64,000 nucleotides of DNA from Pseudomonas sp. RSB 5.4. GTDB taxonomy: Bacteria; Pseudomonadota; Gammaproteobacteria; Pseudomonadales; Pseudomonadaceae. The stretch covers positions 2,756,501 to 2,820,500 of the forward strand of contig NZ_CP146986.1 of NCBI RefSeq assembly GCF_037126175.1, written 5' to 3'. The translations under genes and the position numbers were made by a program. Positions 1-9,434 of this stretch are shown piece by piece; the first letter of the stretch is position 1; each line of letters opens with the position of its first letter. Below the pieces are notes generated by a model. It saw only the letters and a program-made list of their open reading frames with translations, had not been told where the DNA came from and did not search any database.

Positions 1-883
1 AGAACGTCAACTGTAGTCCAGATACCAGAATCAAAATTAGCGCACTTTCAAAAATCCTCGCAGACACCGGAAGAAAGAAATAGGTCGAAAGATAGAAAAT
101 CAGCATCCCTATTTGAAATCCGTTTTCTTTTATGAATTCTTTACCCTGTGAAAAATAAACAAATGCAACCGCACTCCAGAAAACAAACCCCAAACCACTT
201 ATCTCTAAGTTATTCTCTCCATAAACCCCCGCCTGACGTGCCCCAAGGCTGGAAGCAAGAGCAAGCGTCAAGAGCGATGCAGCGCACCCCACCAATGCAA
301 ATGACATCACCCGCAATCCGGAAGAGAATTTTAGAAGGCGCAAGCATACATTGCAATAATAGACGGCAACCACAAAGAAAAACGAAGCATGAATAAATGG
401 GGTGAGCAGTATCAGTAAGTTACGGGAGTACTTGCCACCAGCAAACCACCCCAACAAAAATACAGAAACACAGAACCCCTGACGTAGATGAATCACGTAA
501 TTTTTTAGAACCTGAGGCAAAAGAAGAAAGAGAAACAGAACGAAAAAAAACCGACTGTCTATCTTCAGAATCAAATAAGAACTGACAAAGGCCGAGAAGA
601 ATATAATAACACGCACAGTTTCCTGGTCATTTAACACCAGAGAAAGCAACATATTCACAAAAAGCCAAAATGGCTCATTTGTAAAAAAATGAGCCAGCCC
701 TTCATTTAATCCACGAGTTATTAGCTCTGAAGAGTTTTCAACATAAAGCAGATAATTGTCCCGATCTACAAATGCATCTACGGGTAGCGATGCGAGAACC
801 GAGGCGAAGATAAGCGCAAGCAAAAAAGACGCAACCGTATAAAGGGGCGTGGATTTGAACTTTATAACTTTTAAATTGTCCAC
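1..883 (-). CDS. EpsG/Wzy-like polysaccharide polymerase (3' end outside window)
   Basis: Open frame that runs off the left edge of the window. The start is GTG at 883, with an AGGTG-type ribosome-binding site a few bases upstream; an in-frame TAA directly precedes it, so no earlier start is possible. The visible 294 residues are strongly hydrophobic, with several membrane helices and a short polar loop near residues 30-50 (PVDAFVDRDNYLLYVENS). That layout resembles the EpsG-type O-antigen and exopolysaccharide polymerases. It is last in the visible wzx-glycosyltransferase series, 48 bp after the glycosyltransferase, where a Wzy polymerase is expected. The sequence is AT-rich like the rest of the locus. 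The polymerase role is inferred from topology and position, since Wzy proteins share little sequence. Confidence 0.7.
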   Translation of the reverse strand, partial: MDNLKVIKFKSTPLYTVASFLLALIFASVLASLPVDAFVDRDNYLLYVENSSELITRGLNEGLAHFFTNEPFWLFVNMLLSLVLNDQETVRVIIFFSAFVSSYLILKIDSRFFFVLFLFLLLPQVLKNYVIHLRQGFCVSVFLLGWFAGGKYSRNLLILLTPFIHASFFFVVAVYYCNVCLRLLKFSSGLRVMSFALVGCAASLLTLALASSLGARQAGVYGENNLEISGLGFVFWSAVAFVYFSQGKEFIKENGFQIGMLIFYLSTYFFLPVSARIFESALILILVSGLQLTF

Positions 884-931
884 TTATTGCACCTGAATCA
901 AGCATTACTATAATTACTATAAACAGCGCGA

Positions 932-2215
932 TCACTCTGCTGAACTGACAACCTGACTTAACGTTTTACCTGCCAACTTCAGCCGCACAGAGTAAGTACC
1001 AACACTCGCCGTGTATAAAATCCGGAACAACCATGACTGTCTATTGCCTAGCGAGGACTTCAGCACAGCAAAGCCATTCACCTTAGAGAAATTTTCTACA
1101 CACGCCCCCATCGAAAATATTTCTGATTTCTTTATGTGCGCATGACTAAGCAAAGCCTTCTCACCTTCTGAACTATTATAAAAATCCAGAAGTAGATTCA
1201 TGACATCTTTTTTTGGATAGAGATTATCTTCGTTATAAGAAAAACCAGGAATCTCACTGAAGAAACCATACGTTTCAGCTTCAGTAATGCTCTCTATACC
1301 GACGATTGCCGGAACACCCAAGCCAGAGGCTTCGATCAGTGCTGTACCAGAACCGACAAAAATGTCAAAACCCGCTACAACGTTTGAAAATTCGGAATAG
1401 TTAAAGCCACCCTTTAACTTAATCACGGCATCTAACTTGAGTTCACTAATCCTTTCAGAGATTTTTTCCTTTAACGGACCTTCTCCATAGATGTCATAGC
1501 TGACTTCAATCCCTTCATCCATGATTTTATCGACAACATCAAGCATCCAAATATTATAAGTCTTAAAGTCAACAAGCCGCCCAACAGTACCTATTTTCAG
1601 ACAATTGCTGAAAATCTTTGGCTGCGCTTCCTTCCGTTGATCAATGACTCCTAATGGAAAGACATGTACATTACTGAAGTCTTTACCGGTCATACTGAAA
1701 TAAAACTCAACCATTTTCTCGTTGAAAAACATCAACGCATTGTGTTTATGCAGCATGTTAAAAAAGTCGCGATTACATTTTTCAAAAAAAGGTAACCTAT
1801 TTAACTTACGCCCCCAACAAAACTCCATTGAATGGTACAGACCAATGGAAATTGGAAGTTCTCGACCCACCGAAGAGGCAAGTCGCAAAACCATGTGTGC
1901 ACAAAAACCATTAGACACATGAGCTGACTCAACGGAATCTACAATTTCCTTTACAATTTCGCTTCGGAGAGGATACAGCAGAGAGAACTGGTAAAAAATA
2001 CTCCAGGATTGCGCAAAAACCGGCTGTATGAAATCTTCCAGAAAGTAAACATCAGCACATTCTCGAGCTTTACCTACTAGCTCCTTGTTGCTTTTTGATT
2101 CCTGTGACAACAGCACAATTTTTGTAGCCAGCCCTTGTTCTTTTCGAGCTTGCGCCATCCGCACATAGAATGTTTCTATACCACCCATCGCCAGAGAACC
2201 ATGTACAAATAACAT
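932..2215 (-). CDS. GT4-type glycosyltransferase, O-antigen assembly
   Basis: 427 residues. The N-terminus (MLFVHGSLAMGGIETFYVRM) has the glycine-rich loop and GGIE motif of GT-B retaining glycosyltransferases. The C-terminal half has the expected donor-binding segment: KIGTVGRLVDFKTYN near 210, YDIYGEGPLKEKI near 245, and GSGTALIEASGLGVPAI near 290, where the ExxGxxxP pattern contains the nucleotide-sugar-binding glutamate. It should add one sugar to the growing undecaprenyl-linked repeat unit at the inner face of the cytoplasmic membrane. Donor and acceptor cannot be read from sequence. Its start abuts the stop of the flippase gene, so the two are likely translationally coupled. It is the only glycosyltransferase in the visible part of the cluster, so others must lie beyond the left edge. 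Confidence 0.85.
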   Translation of the reverse strand: MLFVHGSLAMGGIETFYVRMAQARKEQGLATKIVLLSQESKSNKELVGKARECADVYFLEDFIQPVFAQSWSIFYQFSLLYPLRSEIVKEIVDSVESAHVSNGFCAHMVLRLASSVGRELPISIGLYHSMEFCWGRKLNRLPFFEKCNRDFFNMLHKHNALMFFNEKMVEFYFSMTGKDFSNVHVFPLGVIDQRKEAQPKIFSNCLKIGTVGRLVDFKTYNIWMLDVVDKIMDEGIEVSYDIYGEGPLKEKISERISELKLDAVIKLKGGFNYSEFSNVVAGFDIFVGSGTALIEASGLGVPAIVGIESITEAETYGFFSEIPGFSYNEDNLYPKKDVMNLLLDFYNSSEGEKALLSHAHIKKSEIFSMGACVENFSKVNGFAVLKSSLGNRQSWLFRILYTASVGTYSVRLKLAGKTLSQVVSSAE

Positions 2216-3622
2216 TTACAGCCGACCTCTCACTAGCGAGAACAAATAAAGAAATTTGTTTGCGTAAAAAACAGCACTCAAAATCAATACGCCAAACCAC
2301 ATTAAGTACGGGATAAAACCAAGTCCATCACCGTATAAGGCAACAACTACAGATACGAAGACTACCGAAGATGAACAAATGAAAAATTTCCCGTGTGGAA
2401 ACCGGACCCATAACAGGTTTGAAACCTCCGCCCTCAAGAAAATATAAAGCAGGAACGCAATAGCACTTGCCGCTGCAGCGCCTCCAGCACCAAACTGCGG
2501 AATAAGTATGTAATTCAACACAAGATTGAGAAGCATACTGATCACAGTGACCATGGGTAGATAACGTGTTCTCCTGGATATACTAATGCCCACTCCAGAA
2601 ACCTCGGCAACCATTATAAATAGCGGAGGCACCATGCATGCCGGAAGCATGAAGCGGGTTGCAGCGTAAGACTCTGGTAGCAACCAGCTGACTATAAACG
2701 AAAATAACGCAACTACAGCAATTAACACCAATGATATGAGCTGAACCAATTCTATTACGTCACCAACCTTTTCCTCAGCAACACCATCCGCGACCCACTT
2801 GTAGATCATCGGATGCCAAATAGTTGTAAATATCTGCTGAAAAAGAATCGCCACTCCTGCCAATGTCGAAGCGATTGAATAAACAGCCAGCTCTGACAGC
2901 GAAGAGAGTTGCTTTAGCATTATTCTGTCTAAAAAGCTCAACCCCCAAAAGGCCAGGCCGTTCAACATTAATGGAAAGCCGAAATAAAACAATGCCTTCA
3001 CACCAACATTTTTTTGCGTCCCGTTATCCGAAGCTCGATATTCAATGCACAGATAAAACGCCATTATCAAAACAACAAGCAACCAACTCAAACCCTGCAT
3101 ACTTGCCAAAGCGATGAAATTATTCAGTTCCGGAAAAAAATACACGCATAAGACAAGCAGCAAGAATAGCAGCTTGGGAAACACCCTGGTCATACTGTAC
3201 GCAAATGACAACTCTTTCATTCTTAAAAACACAGAAAGAAATCGCTCAAAATACAATATTACAGCCGACACTAAAAAAATCGCGAATAATAATTGGCTTT
3301 TAATTTCGAAGAGCCAACAGGTAAATATTTCAGCATAAAAACTGGCCAGGCTTATCGATAGTAACAATGCAGAAAAACCAGGAATCAAACAACTCCTGGC
3401 CAATCTACTAGTATCATTCACTTCGTTGAAATTTCTCACGTACGACTGATCAAGCCCAAAAGAAAAAAACACCACAATCAACGAAAGCGAGAGCTGAAAA
3501 AGTGCTATGCGCCCTACATCATCCGGAGGGAACAGCCACGCCAGTAATGGTAAGGATAACAGGCTAAGTACGGCTCCTAGAGCAGTTCCCACTGCATAGA
3601 CAGAAACCGTTCTAAAATTCAA
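2216..3622 (-). CDS. wzx: Wzx-type O-antigen flippase (polysaccharide biosynthesis protein)
   Basis: 468 residues with about twelve to fourteen hydrophobic helices spread over the whole length, the topology of MATE-like/MOP polysaccharide flippases. The N-terminal segment (YAVGTALGAVLSLLSLPLLAW, residues 9-29, followed by LFPPDDVGRIALF) is typical of that family. It would move the lipid-linked O-unit from the cytoplasmic to the periplasmic face of the inner membrane for polymerisation by Wzy. The ATG overlaps the last four bases of the upstream aminotransferase gene (ATGA overlap), and the downstream glycosyltransferase starts at the next base, so the three genes form a tight operon. The symbol rests on membership of a Wzy-dependent locus rather than close sequence identity. 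Confidence 0.8.
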   Translation of the reverse strand: MNFRTVSVYAVGTALGAVLSLLSLPLLAWLFPPDDVGRIALFQLSLSLIVVFFSFGLDQSYVRNFNEVNDTSRLARSCLIPGFSALLLSISLASFYAEIFTCWLFEIKSQLLFAIFLVSAVILYFERFLSVFLRMKELSFAYSMTRVFPKLLFLLLVLCVYFFPELNNFIALASMQGLSWLLVVLIMAFYLCIEYRASDNGTQKNVGVKALFYFGFPLMLNGLAFWGLSFLDRIMLKQLSSLSELAVYSIASTLAGVAILFQQIFTTIWHPMIYKWVADGVAEEKVGDVIELVQLISLVLIAVVALFSFIVSWLLPESYAATRFMLPACMVPPLFIMVAEVSGVGISISRRTRYLPMVTVISMLLNLVLNYILIPQFGAGGAAAASAIAFLLYIFLRAEVSNLLWVRFPHGKFFICSSSVVFVSVVVALYGDGLGFIPYLMWFGVLILSAVFYANKFLYLFSLVRGRL

Positions 3623-4749
3623 CTAAAGAACTCCTGCACCGCCTTTACTACTTGGTCTACTTCGCTTTCACTGATACCAAACCAAATAGGCAAACGAATC
3701 AAGCGCTCGCTTTCTTTTGTGGTGTTTACATCGGAGCCATGAAACCGGCTGTAGCGCTCTCCACATACAGCAGAGTGTAAAGGAACATAATGGAATACAG
3801 CGTGAATTTTCCGTTCACTGAGATGCTTCAGCAACCGGGTGCGAACATCCAGCTCTTCAACTTTGAGATAAAACATATGAGCATTATGCTCACATTCGGA
3901 GGGTACAAAAGGCAGGCTTATTGCGCCTGTGGACGCAAGCGGAGCAAGCTTGGAATAATAGGAGTTCCAAGTTAATAAGCGATTATTTTTGATCTCTTCG
4001 GCCTTTTCCAGTTGCCCCCACAGGAATGCAGCTTGCAATTCCGATGGAAGATAACTGCTACCGATATCTACCCAACTATATTTATCTACCATACCGCGGA
4101 AAAATTGGCTGCGATTAGTGCCTTTTTCGCGAATAATTTCCGCTCTACCAACAAACCTCTGATCATTGATCAGCAATAATCCACCTTCGCCACCACTTGT
4201 ATAGTTCTTGGTCTCATGAAAGCTGTACGCACCAAGATGCCCAATACTTCCGAGGGCGCGACCTTTATAAGTAGCATTCTGCCCTTGGGCAGCATCTTCA
4301 ATAACGAAGAGCTTATGTCGCTCAGCAATTTCCATGATGGTGTCCATTTCGCAAGCTACGCCCGCATAATGGACTGGTACTATGGCTCTGGTTTTTGAGG
4401 TAATAGCTGACTCAATAAGCGTCTCATCAATATTCATAGTATCTTTTCGGATATCGATGAATACGATTTTTGCACCACGCAGCACAAATGCGTTGGCTGT
4501 ACTGACAAACGTATAGCTGGGCATGATGATCTCATCACCCGGCTGAATATCAATCAATATAGCTGCCATCTCTAAAGCTTGGGTACACGATGGAGTCAAT
4601 AATGCCTTGAAGCAGGAGGTACTGTGTTCAAACCATTGATGACACAGCCCACTATAATGACCGTCGCCGGAAATCTTAGAGCTACGCATGGCTTCCATTA
4701 CATACCGATCTTCATTTCCAGTATAAGGAGGCTTATTAAACGGAATCAT
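3619..4749 (-). CDS. wecE: dTDP-4-amino-4,6-dideoxygalactose transaminase
   Basis: 376 residues and colinear, as I recall it, with enterobacterial WecE/RffA from the opening MIPFNKPP onward. Shared blocks include LLTPSCTQALEMAA, the PSYTFVSTANAFVLRGAKIVF segment, PVHYAGVACEMD, and the PLP-binding SFHETKNYTSGGEGG with its Schiff-base lysine near 180. The enzyme transfers an amino group from glutamate to dTDP-4-keto-6-deoxyglucose, giving dTDP-4-amino-4,6-dideoxygalactose, the precursor of Fuc4N/Fuc4NAc. It needs RmlA/RmlB to supply substrate; neither is in this window. Nor is a WecD-like N-acetyltransferase next to it, although the two usually sit together. The GGGG tract just upstream is an acceptable ribosome-binding site. 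Its stop overlaps the flippase start. Confidence 0.9.
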   Translation of the reverse strand: MIPFNKPPYTGNEDRYVMEAMRSSKISGDGHYSGLCHQWFEHSTSCFKALLTPSCTQALEMAAILIDIQPGDEIIMPSYTFVSTANAFVLRGAKIVFIDIRKDTMNIDETLIESAITSKTRAIVPVHYAGVACEMDTIMEIAERHKLFVIEDAAQGQNATYKGRALGSIGHLGAYSFHETKNYTSGGEGGLLLINDQRFVGRAEIIREKGTNRSQFFRGMVDKYSWVDIGSSYLPSELQAAFLWGQLEKAEEIKNNRLLTWNSYYSKLAPLASTGAISLPFVPSECEHNAHMFYLKVEELDVRTRLLKHLSERKIHAVFHYVPLHSAVCGERYSRFHGSDVNTTKESERLIRLPIWFGISESEVDQVVKAVQEFFS

Positions 4750-4936
4750 ATTTTCCCCATTATTTACGACTCATCATGAGAGCGTACTAGATACCACTAC
4801 ATTAACATTTAACCAATGAGCTTCTTTCTGACATAAACTGTCTTCCCAGCTCAAGTTTAGAAATACATACCTCATCACTCGCTTGTAATTGGCTGACACC
4901 TAGATATGCCACAATAACTCTCCAGCCAATATCAAT
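4750..4936 (-). other. wbpP-wecE spacer with a short read-through open stretch
   Basis: This 187-bp AT-rich gap holds no convincing gene. On the minus strand, in the same frame as wbpP and directly after its TGA, the sequence stays open for about 44 codons. The stretch ends in ...RSSLVKC followed by a stop near 4810 and reads like protein rather than random sequence. It could be the eroded tail of a removed gene or chance. No hairpin or clear promoter was recognised. Confidence 0.3.
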
Positions 4937-5962
4937 TCATTTCAAAAAAGCCACATACCAAGGCATGGCCTTAGCGATACCCTGCTCAATTCCGAATGCT
5001 GGTACATAGCCTAAAAGCTCACTGATTTTGGTAATATCGGCTTGCGAATGACGAACATCACCAGCCCGGAAATCACGGTAAACGGCTTCTTTTGTGTAAT
5101 CCACCCCATTTAGCGCCAACTCCGATTTCAGCGTTGCAAAAAGCAAATTAAGATCTGTGCGACCGCTGACTGCGACGTTGTATACCTGATTCAGCGCTTT
5201 TTCATCTTTAGTCGTCGCAGCCAAGAGATTCGCTTGAACTGTATTTTCGATAAAACAGAAGTCCCGACTAGTCTGACCATCACCATTAATGAAAACGTCT
5301 TCACCCCTGATCATCGAAGCAGTCCATTTCGGTATTACTGCTGCATATGCCCCTGCTGGATCCTGGCGCTTACCGAAAACATTAAAATAGCGCAAGCCAA
5401 CTGTCTTAAATCCATAGCAGCGAGCGAAAACGTCTGCGTAAAGTTCATTAACGTATTTTGTGACCGCGTAGGGAGACAACGGTTTGCCAATCACGTCCTC
5501 AACTTTTGGCAAGCCTGGATGATCACCATAAGTTGAACTACTTGCCGCATATGTAAAGCTTTCGACCTTTGCGTCTCGCGCTGCCACCAACATATTCAAG
5601 AAACCATCTATATTAGTCGAATTGGTGGTGACAGGATCATTCAGAGAGCGAGGGACCGATCCGAGCGCCGCTTGGTGTAAAACATAGTTCACACCTGAAC
5701 AAGCGGCATTACAGGCCTCCAGATCCCGAATATCACCTTCTATCAACTTGAAGCGCGACCATTGCTCCGAGCTTACCTGTTGCTTGACTTCCTCAAGATT
5801 ATGCAAGTGACCAGTTGCAAAATTGTCCAGACCGACGACGAATTGATCGAGCTTGAGCAAAGTCTCGAGCAGATTCGACCCGATAAATCCGGCAACACCA
5901 CTAATGAGCCATTTTTTTTGAGCCAGCGGTAGATCTTTTAATAAAACTTCGTAGCGTGTCAT
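4937..5962 (-). CDS. wbpP: UDP-N-acetylglucosamine 4-epimerase (WbpP type)
   Basis: 341 residues, the usual size for the extended SDR epimerases of this group. The N-terminal Rossmann motif is [10 protein letters not shown] (residues 21-30), and the catalytic triad is seen as S141-S143 in AASSSTYGD with Y165 and K169 in SPYAVTKY. Two segments, [12 protein letters not shown] and [15 protein letters not shown], are typical of WbpP/TviC. The enzyme interconverts UDP-GlcNAc and UDP-GalNAc (or the uronic acids) with tightly bound NAD. Together with the neighbouring dehydrogenase it would make UDP-GalNAcA for the O-antigen, as in P. aeruginosa serotype O6. The gene starts 65 bp after wbpO; its ribosome-binding site is weak. 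Confidence 0.92.
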   Translation of the reverse strand: MTRYEVLLKDLPLAQKKWLISGVAGFIGSNLLETLLKLDQFVVGLDNFATGHLHNLEEVKQQVSSEQWSRFKLIEGDIRDLEACNAACSGVNYVLHQAALGSVPRSLNDPVTTNSTNIDGFLNMLVAARDAKVESFTYAASSSTYGDHPGLPKVEDVIGKPLSPYAVTKYVNELYADVFARCYGFKTVGLRYFNVFGKRQDPAGAYAAVIPKWTASMIRGEDVFINGDGQTSRDFCFIENTVQANLLAATTKDEKALNQVYNVAVSGRTDLNLLFATLKSELALNGVDYTKEAVYRDFRAGDVRHSQADITKISELLGYVPAFGIEQGIAKAMPWYVAFLK

Positions 5963-6027
5963 ATAATTCGATTCAAATAATGTTGGTTAAAGCCCAAGTC
6001 GATACTTGGGCGATTAAGAACCGGAAT

Positions 6028-7305
6028 TTACAAACGAATATCGGACTCCGAGCTATCAAGTAGGTACTTAAGATCGTAAAGCACGTGTTCAGGCTTACCG
6101 AAAGAGCGTATTTTTTCTACACCCAACGATTTGAATTCGTTGTGAGCAACGGCCACGACAATGCCATCATAAGCATTTTTCGCTAGCTGAGTGATTGGCG
6201 TAATTCCATACTCATGCTGAGCCTCTGCACTGTCTGCCCAAGGATCAAATACGTCAACCTCGATATTATGCTCTTTCAACTCGGCAATTATATCTACGAC
6301 GCGCGTATTGCGAAGATCAGGGCAGTTCTCTTTAAATGTTAGCCCCATTATCAGAATACGTGCACCATCAACGTGAATCCGGCGCTTCAACATAGCTTTC
6401 ACGAGCTGAGATACTACATAGGCCCCCATACCATCATTCAGGCGACGGCCAGCGAGGATGATTTCAGGGTGATAGCCTATGGCTTGAGCCTTATGTGTCA
6501 AATAGTAAGGATCTACGCCGATACAATGACCACCCACCAAACCTGGACGGAATGGCAAGAAATTCCACTTCGTGCCGGCGGCCTGCAATACCGCCTCAGT
6601 ATCGATCCCCATCTTATTAAAAATGATCGCCAATTCATTAATCAGCGCAATATTGACGTCCCGCTGGGTATTTTCGATAACCTTCGCAGCTTCAGCCACT
6701 TTAATACTGCTGGCTTTGTGGGTTCCCGCAGTGATGATTTCGTTATATAGATTATCAACAAGATCAGCCACTTCAGGTGTTGATCCCGCCGTTACCTTTT
6801 TGATTGTGGTAACACGGTGCTCTTTATCACCAGGATTGATTCGCTCAGGACTGTAACCAGCAAAAAAATCCACATTGAATTTCAATCCTGAGACGCGTTC
6901 GAGGACAGGTACACAATCTTCTTCCGTTGCACCCGGGTAAACAGTAGACTCATAAATGACGATGTCATCTTTTTTCAAAACTTTACCGATGGTCTCGGAA
7001 GCTTTGATCAACGGCGTCAGATCGGGTTGCTTGTACTGATCGATAGGCGTTGGAACAGTTACGATGAATACATTGCAGTCTACAAGTGTATCAAGGTCAT
7101 GACTGAAGCGAAGATGCTTGGCCTGTTTCAGCTCTTCGTTGTCCACTTCCAGCGTTGAATCGTGGCCTGCCTGGAGCGCGGCAATACGCGACTGGTTAAT
7201 ATCGAATCCTACAACAGCCCGGCGCTTGCCAAATTCTACTGCTAATGGCAGCCCCACGTACCCCAAGCCAATAATGGCAAGTTTAATATCTTTTAGTTGA
7301 TACAT
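6028..7305 (-). CDS. wbpO: UDP-N-acetyl-D-galactosamine/glucosamine 6-dehydrogenase (WbpO/TviB)
   Basis: 425 residues with the three-part layout of UDP-sugar dehydrogenases: N-terminal NAD-binding domain ([18 protein letters not shown], about residues 9-26), a central dimerisation helix, and a C-terminal UDP-binding domain. The catalytic cysteine is C261 in [12 protein letters not shown]. The lysine-asparagine segment [19 protein letters not shown] is also present. It oxidises C6 of UDP-GalNAc (or UDP-GlcNAc) in two NAD-dependent steps to the uronic acid. Resemblance to WbpO/TviB rather than WbpA is judged from overall sequence and from adjacency to wbpP. It is the first biosynthetic gene after the long spacer following wzz, so the operon promoter probably lies in that spacer. 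Confidence 0.92.
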   Translation of the reverse strand: MYQLKDIKLAIIGLGYVGLPLAVEFGKRRAVVGFDINQSRIAALQAGHDSTLEVDNEELKQAKHLRFSHDLDTLVDCNVFIVTVPTPIDQYKQPDLTPLIKASETIGKVLKKDDIVIYESTVYPGATEEDCVPVLERVSGLKFNVDFFAGYSPERINPGDKEHRVTTIKKVTAGSTPEVADLVDNLYNEIITAGTHKASSIKVAEAAKVIENTQRDVNIALINELAIIFNKMGIDTEAVLQAAGTKWNFLPFRPGLVGGHCIGVDPYYLTHKAQAIGYHPEIILAGRRLNDGMGAYVVSQLVKAMLKRRIHVDGARILIMGLTFKENCPDLRNTRVVDIIAELKEHNIEVDVFDPWADSAEAQHEYGITPITQLAKNAYDGIVVAVAHNEFKSLGVEKIRSFGKPEHVLYDLKYLLDSSESDIRL

Positions 7306-8209
7306 AATTAAAGCCTAAATTATCCTATGAATTTGTTCTTGATAAATCCGAACAACCCCGAACTCACCGAGCATATTTCCATATATCGGGTCAGAGGAGG
7401 TATAAGTGAATTACGCTTATATACCGGATTCTCCTGAGTACGCTGACTTCGCCGAGCACCATATTGCGCAGGTAGCCTGAAAAGCGCAGCATAGAGGACT
7501 TTTTTTCCAGCGGAACCGCTGTATTTTGATTTCACTGCAAAGGCAGGCTGATCGAGTGATCGCCAGCCCTCGAGCCGAGCACTCGCTTGGGTCTCGCGCC
7601 CTGTTATTGCAACGATATTCACGTATCAGACCAGATCGAGGCTGAGCGAGCATGAACGAAGCAAGCAGAAATATAAAACTGCATTGCGTCGACGGGTCAC
7701 TCGATCAGGTTTCCACCAATGCATTTCTTGCATCATTTCGACTTGCATTGCTAGCACCTCCTCATGTGGCGGGGCTGCTCATGGGCCAGCACTCTCGCTC
7801 TCGTTTGATAATTCCATGGCTGTATAGCCTAGCGGGCAATCTATCCCTGCTATCAGTCGATTTAACGCCCTTTGGCCGCCAATTATACGACCACTGGAGT
7901 ACTTCTGTTAATTGAAATTAGGGCGCGACGGATTTTTTTAGATAGCAGGCTAACGATTTTAACCCATAGAATTCCTCAAAAAACAAGCCCGAAATTTGGA
8001 GAATTACAGGGAGTAATATAGATCTTGATCATCCCAAGGTTACAGATTCACGATGACATTGCGCCATGGAAGTCCACTCAAAGCGAGCAGTGCGAAGGGA
8101 ATTAGAGACTGGTTGGAGGATTGATTTGAAGAGCAGGCATCATTGCATAACTTATTTGTTTCAGACTGCACTACAGCATCGAACTGTAGCTCAGCCTGAT
8201 AGTAAAAAT
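7306..8209. other. 904-bp spacer between wzz and wbpO, no convincing gene
   Basis: No open frame here looks like a conserved protein; the longest (about 100 codons on minus at 7320-7622 and 87 on plus at 7652-7915) are unrecognised and lack good ribosome-binding sites. Visible structure is an imperfect hairpin at 7391-7438 and a 12-bp perfect inverted repeat, CTGATCGAGTGA at 7548-7559 with its complement at 7697-7708. The stretch 7440-7870 is less AT-rich than its flanks. It may hold the O-antigen operon promoter and a long leader, or the remains of a lost gene or small mobile element. Confidence 0.4.
7391..7438. repeat. Imperfect hairpin upstream of wbpO
   Basis: The inner arms are GGTATAAG at 7399-7406 and CTTATA at 7416-7421 (followed by TACC). 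The outer arms are AGGAG at 7395-7399 and CTCCT at 7431-7435. It lies about 90-110 bp upstream of the wbpO start. It could be an operator, a leader hairpin or an incidental palindrome; it has no run of T typical of a terminator. Confidence 0.4.
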
Positions 8210-9271
8210 CTAAAGGTAGCTCAAAGCCTTGGCGCGACCTTTAGCGATAAACACCCTGACAAATGCGATGAGCAAGCTTAAAACGACACCGACAAATAAC
8301 CCTTCGAGCAGGATCAGTATTTTATTCGGCTTAATCGGAAAATCAGGCGAATATATTGCGCCATCCATTCGATAAACAGAAATCGATTCAGGCGTTACCT
8401 TCATCCCTTTGAAATAATCCAAACGAGACTCCAGGGAGCGCAACCCGTCAATGAAAGGGTCTTCTATTTCACGGGATTCAAGATTTTCGATCTCAGCTTT
8501 TAATGCCTTTGTACCGCGCATATAGATTAGCTGACCTTCCATACTCCCGGACATTTCAGCGGAAAGATTCCCTGATATAATCAGCGGCTTTTCAAGATTA
8601 ATTTCTTCTGCAACTCGCAAGGCCTCTTTCAATTTGACGATCCAGTCATTGCGAATCGCAAGACCCTTCTCTCGGCGAATTGAAATTTGCCGCTCAAGGT
8701 CGCCGGCAAGAACCTGAACTTCTCGCTGAGCATTTTGAATTATTTCCTGCTTGGTAGCTTCACCCGCTTTCTTGACATACATGTCGACCCATTCTGCGAC
8801 CTGGCTTGCACTGCGGCCTTGGAAAGAAACCGAGTAACGATCGGGTAAATCCTTCGCACTAGGTGCAATCAAGAGTTTCGAAGCGAATTGTGCATACAGC
8901 ATTTCTTGAGACTGTTTTTGCTCTGCCTCCGTCAAAGTTGGCAGATACATATTCAAAAAAAGTTCGCGCTTCAATGATTCGGATTGCAGATTTCGAAGAT
9001 AAACCGAATAGACTTCTTTAACCGTAAATGGATCCATATCAGATTTTTTGCCACGCCCAAAATTCAGCGCAACGATATCACTTTGCTTCGGCGGCAAAAC
9101 AAAGGCACGCGCCTCGTAAACAGGTTTGGCTAAATATGCATAGATAACTGCTATCAAAAGGCATATAAGCGTTATCAAAAAAATCAGTCTTTTCTGAGAG
9201 AACATCTCTGAAAAAATTTCATAAAGATCGATTTCATCATTTCTGGATTGAGATCCATGATTATTTTGCAT
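8210..9271 (-). CDS. wzz: O-antigen chain-length determinant Wzz
   Basis: 353 residues with the hallmark Wzz architecture. There is a short cytoplasmic N-terminus, a first membrane helix at about 30-50 (LIFLITLICLLIAVIYAYLA), a long periplasmic region rich in charged helices, then a proline-containing approach (SPDFPIKPNK) into the second membrane helix at about 318-340. It oligomerises in the inner membrane and sets the modal length of polymer made by Wzy. Its position between ihfB and the sugar-nucleotide genes matches the standard Pseudomonas O-antigen locus. The start codon has only a weak ribosome-binding site. It is separated from wbpO by 904 bp, so the two may be expressed independently. 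Confidence 0.93.
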   Translation of the reverse strand: MQNNHGSQSRNDEIDLYEIFSEMFSQKRLIFLITLICLLIAVIYAYLAKPVYEARAFVLPPKQSDIVALNFGRGKKSDMDPFTVKEVYSVYLRNLQSESLKRELFLNMYLPTLTEAEQKQSQEMLYAQFASKLLIAPSAKDLPDRYSVSFQGRSASQVAEWVDMYVKKAGEATKQEIIQNAQREVQVLAGDLERQISIRREKGLAIRNDWIVKLKEALRVAEEINLEKPLIISGNLSAEMSGSMEGQLIYMRGTKALKAEIENLESREIEDPFIDGLRSLESRLDYFKGMKVTPESISVYRMDGAIYSPDFPIKPNKILILLEGLFVGVVLSLLIAFVRVFIAKGRAKALSYL

Positions 9272-9434
9272 ACAACCGCCATACCCTCTATTTATATCAG
9301 GAGATTACCCACTTCAGGGAATTCGCGCTGAACATTATTTTTCATGATTTAATTGTTCAAGAGATCAAACCCGACCCGAATTTGCAGCCAATCAACAATC
9401 AGAAACGGCGCCACCCTCCCCCAATCTCAGGAGG

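Noticed and set aside
7320..7915. Small frames in the wzz-wbpO gap as real genes
   Set aside because: No ribosome-binding site, no recognisable domain, and opposite-strand overlap; more likely chance.
8066..8281. 71-codon plus-strand frame overlapping the end of wzz
   Set aside because: Antisense to wzz at its end and unrecognised.
9272..9290. GGCGGT sequence before wzz as an ops/JUMPstart element
   Set aside because: Only a partial match to the RfaH ops core and no other JUMPstart features nearby.
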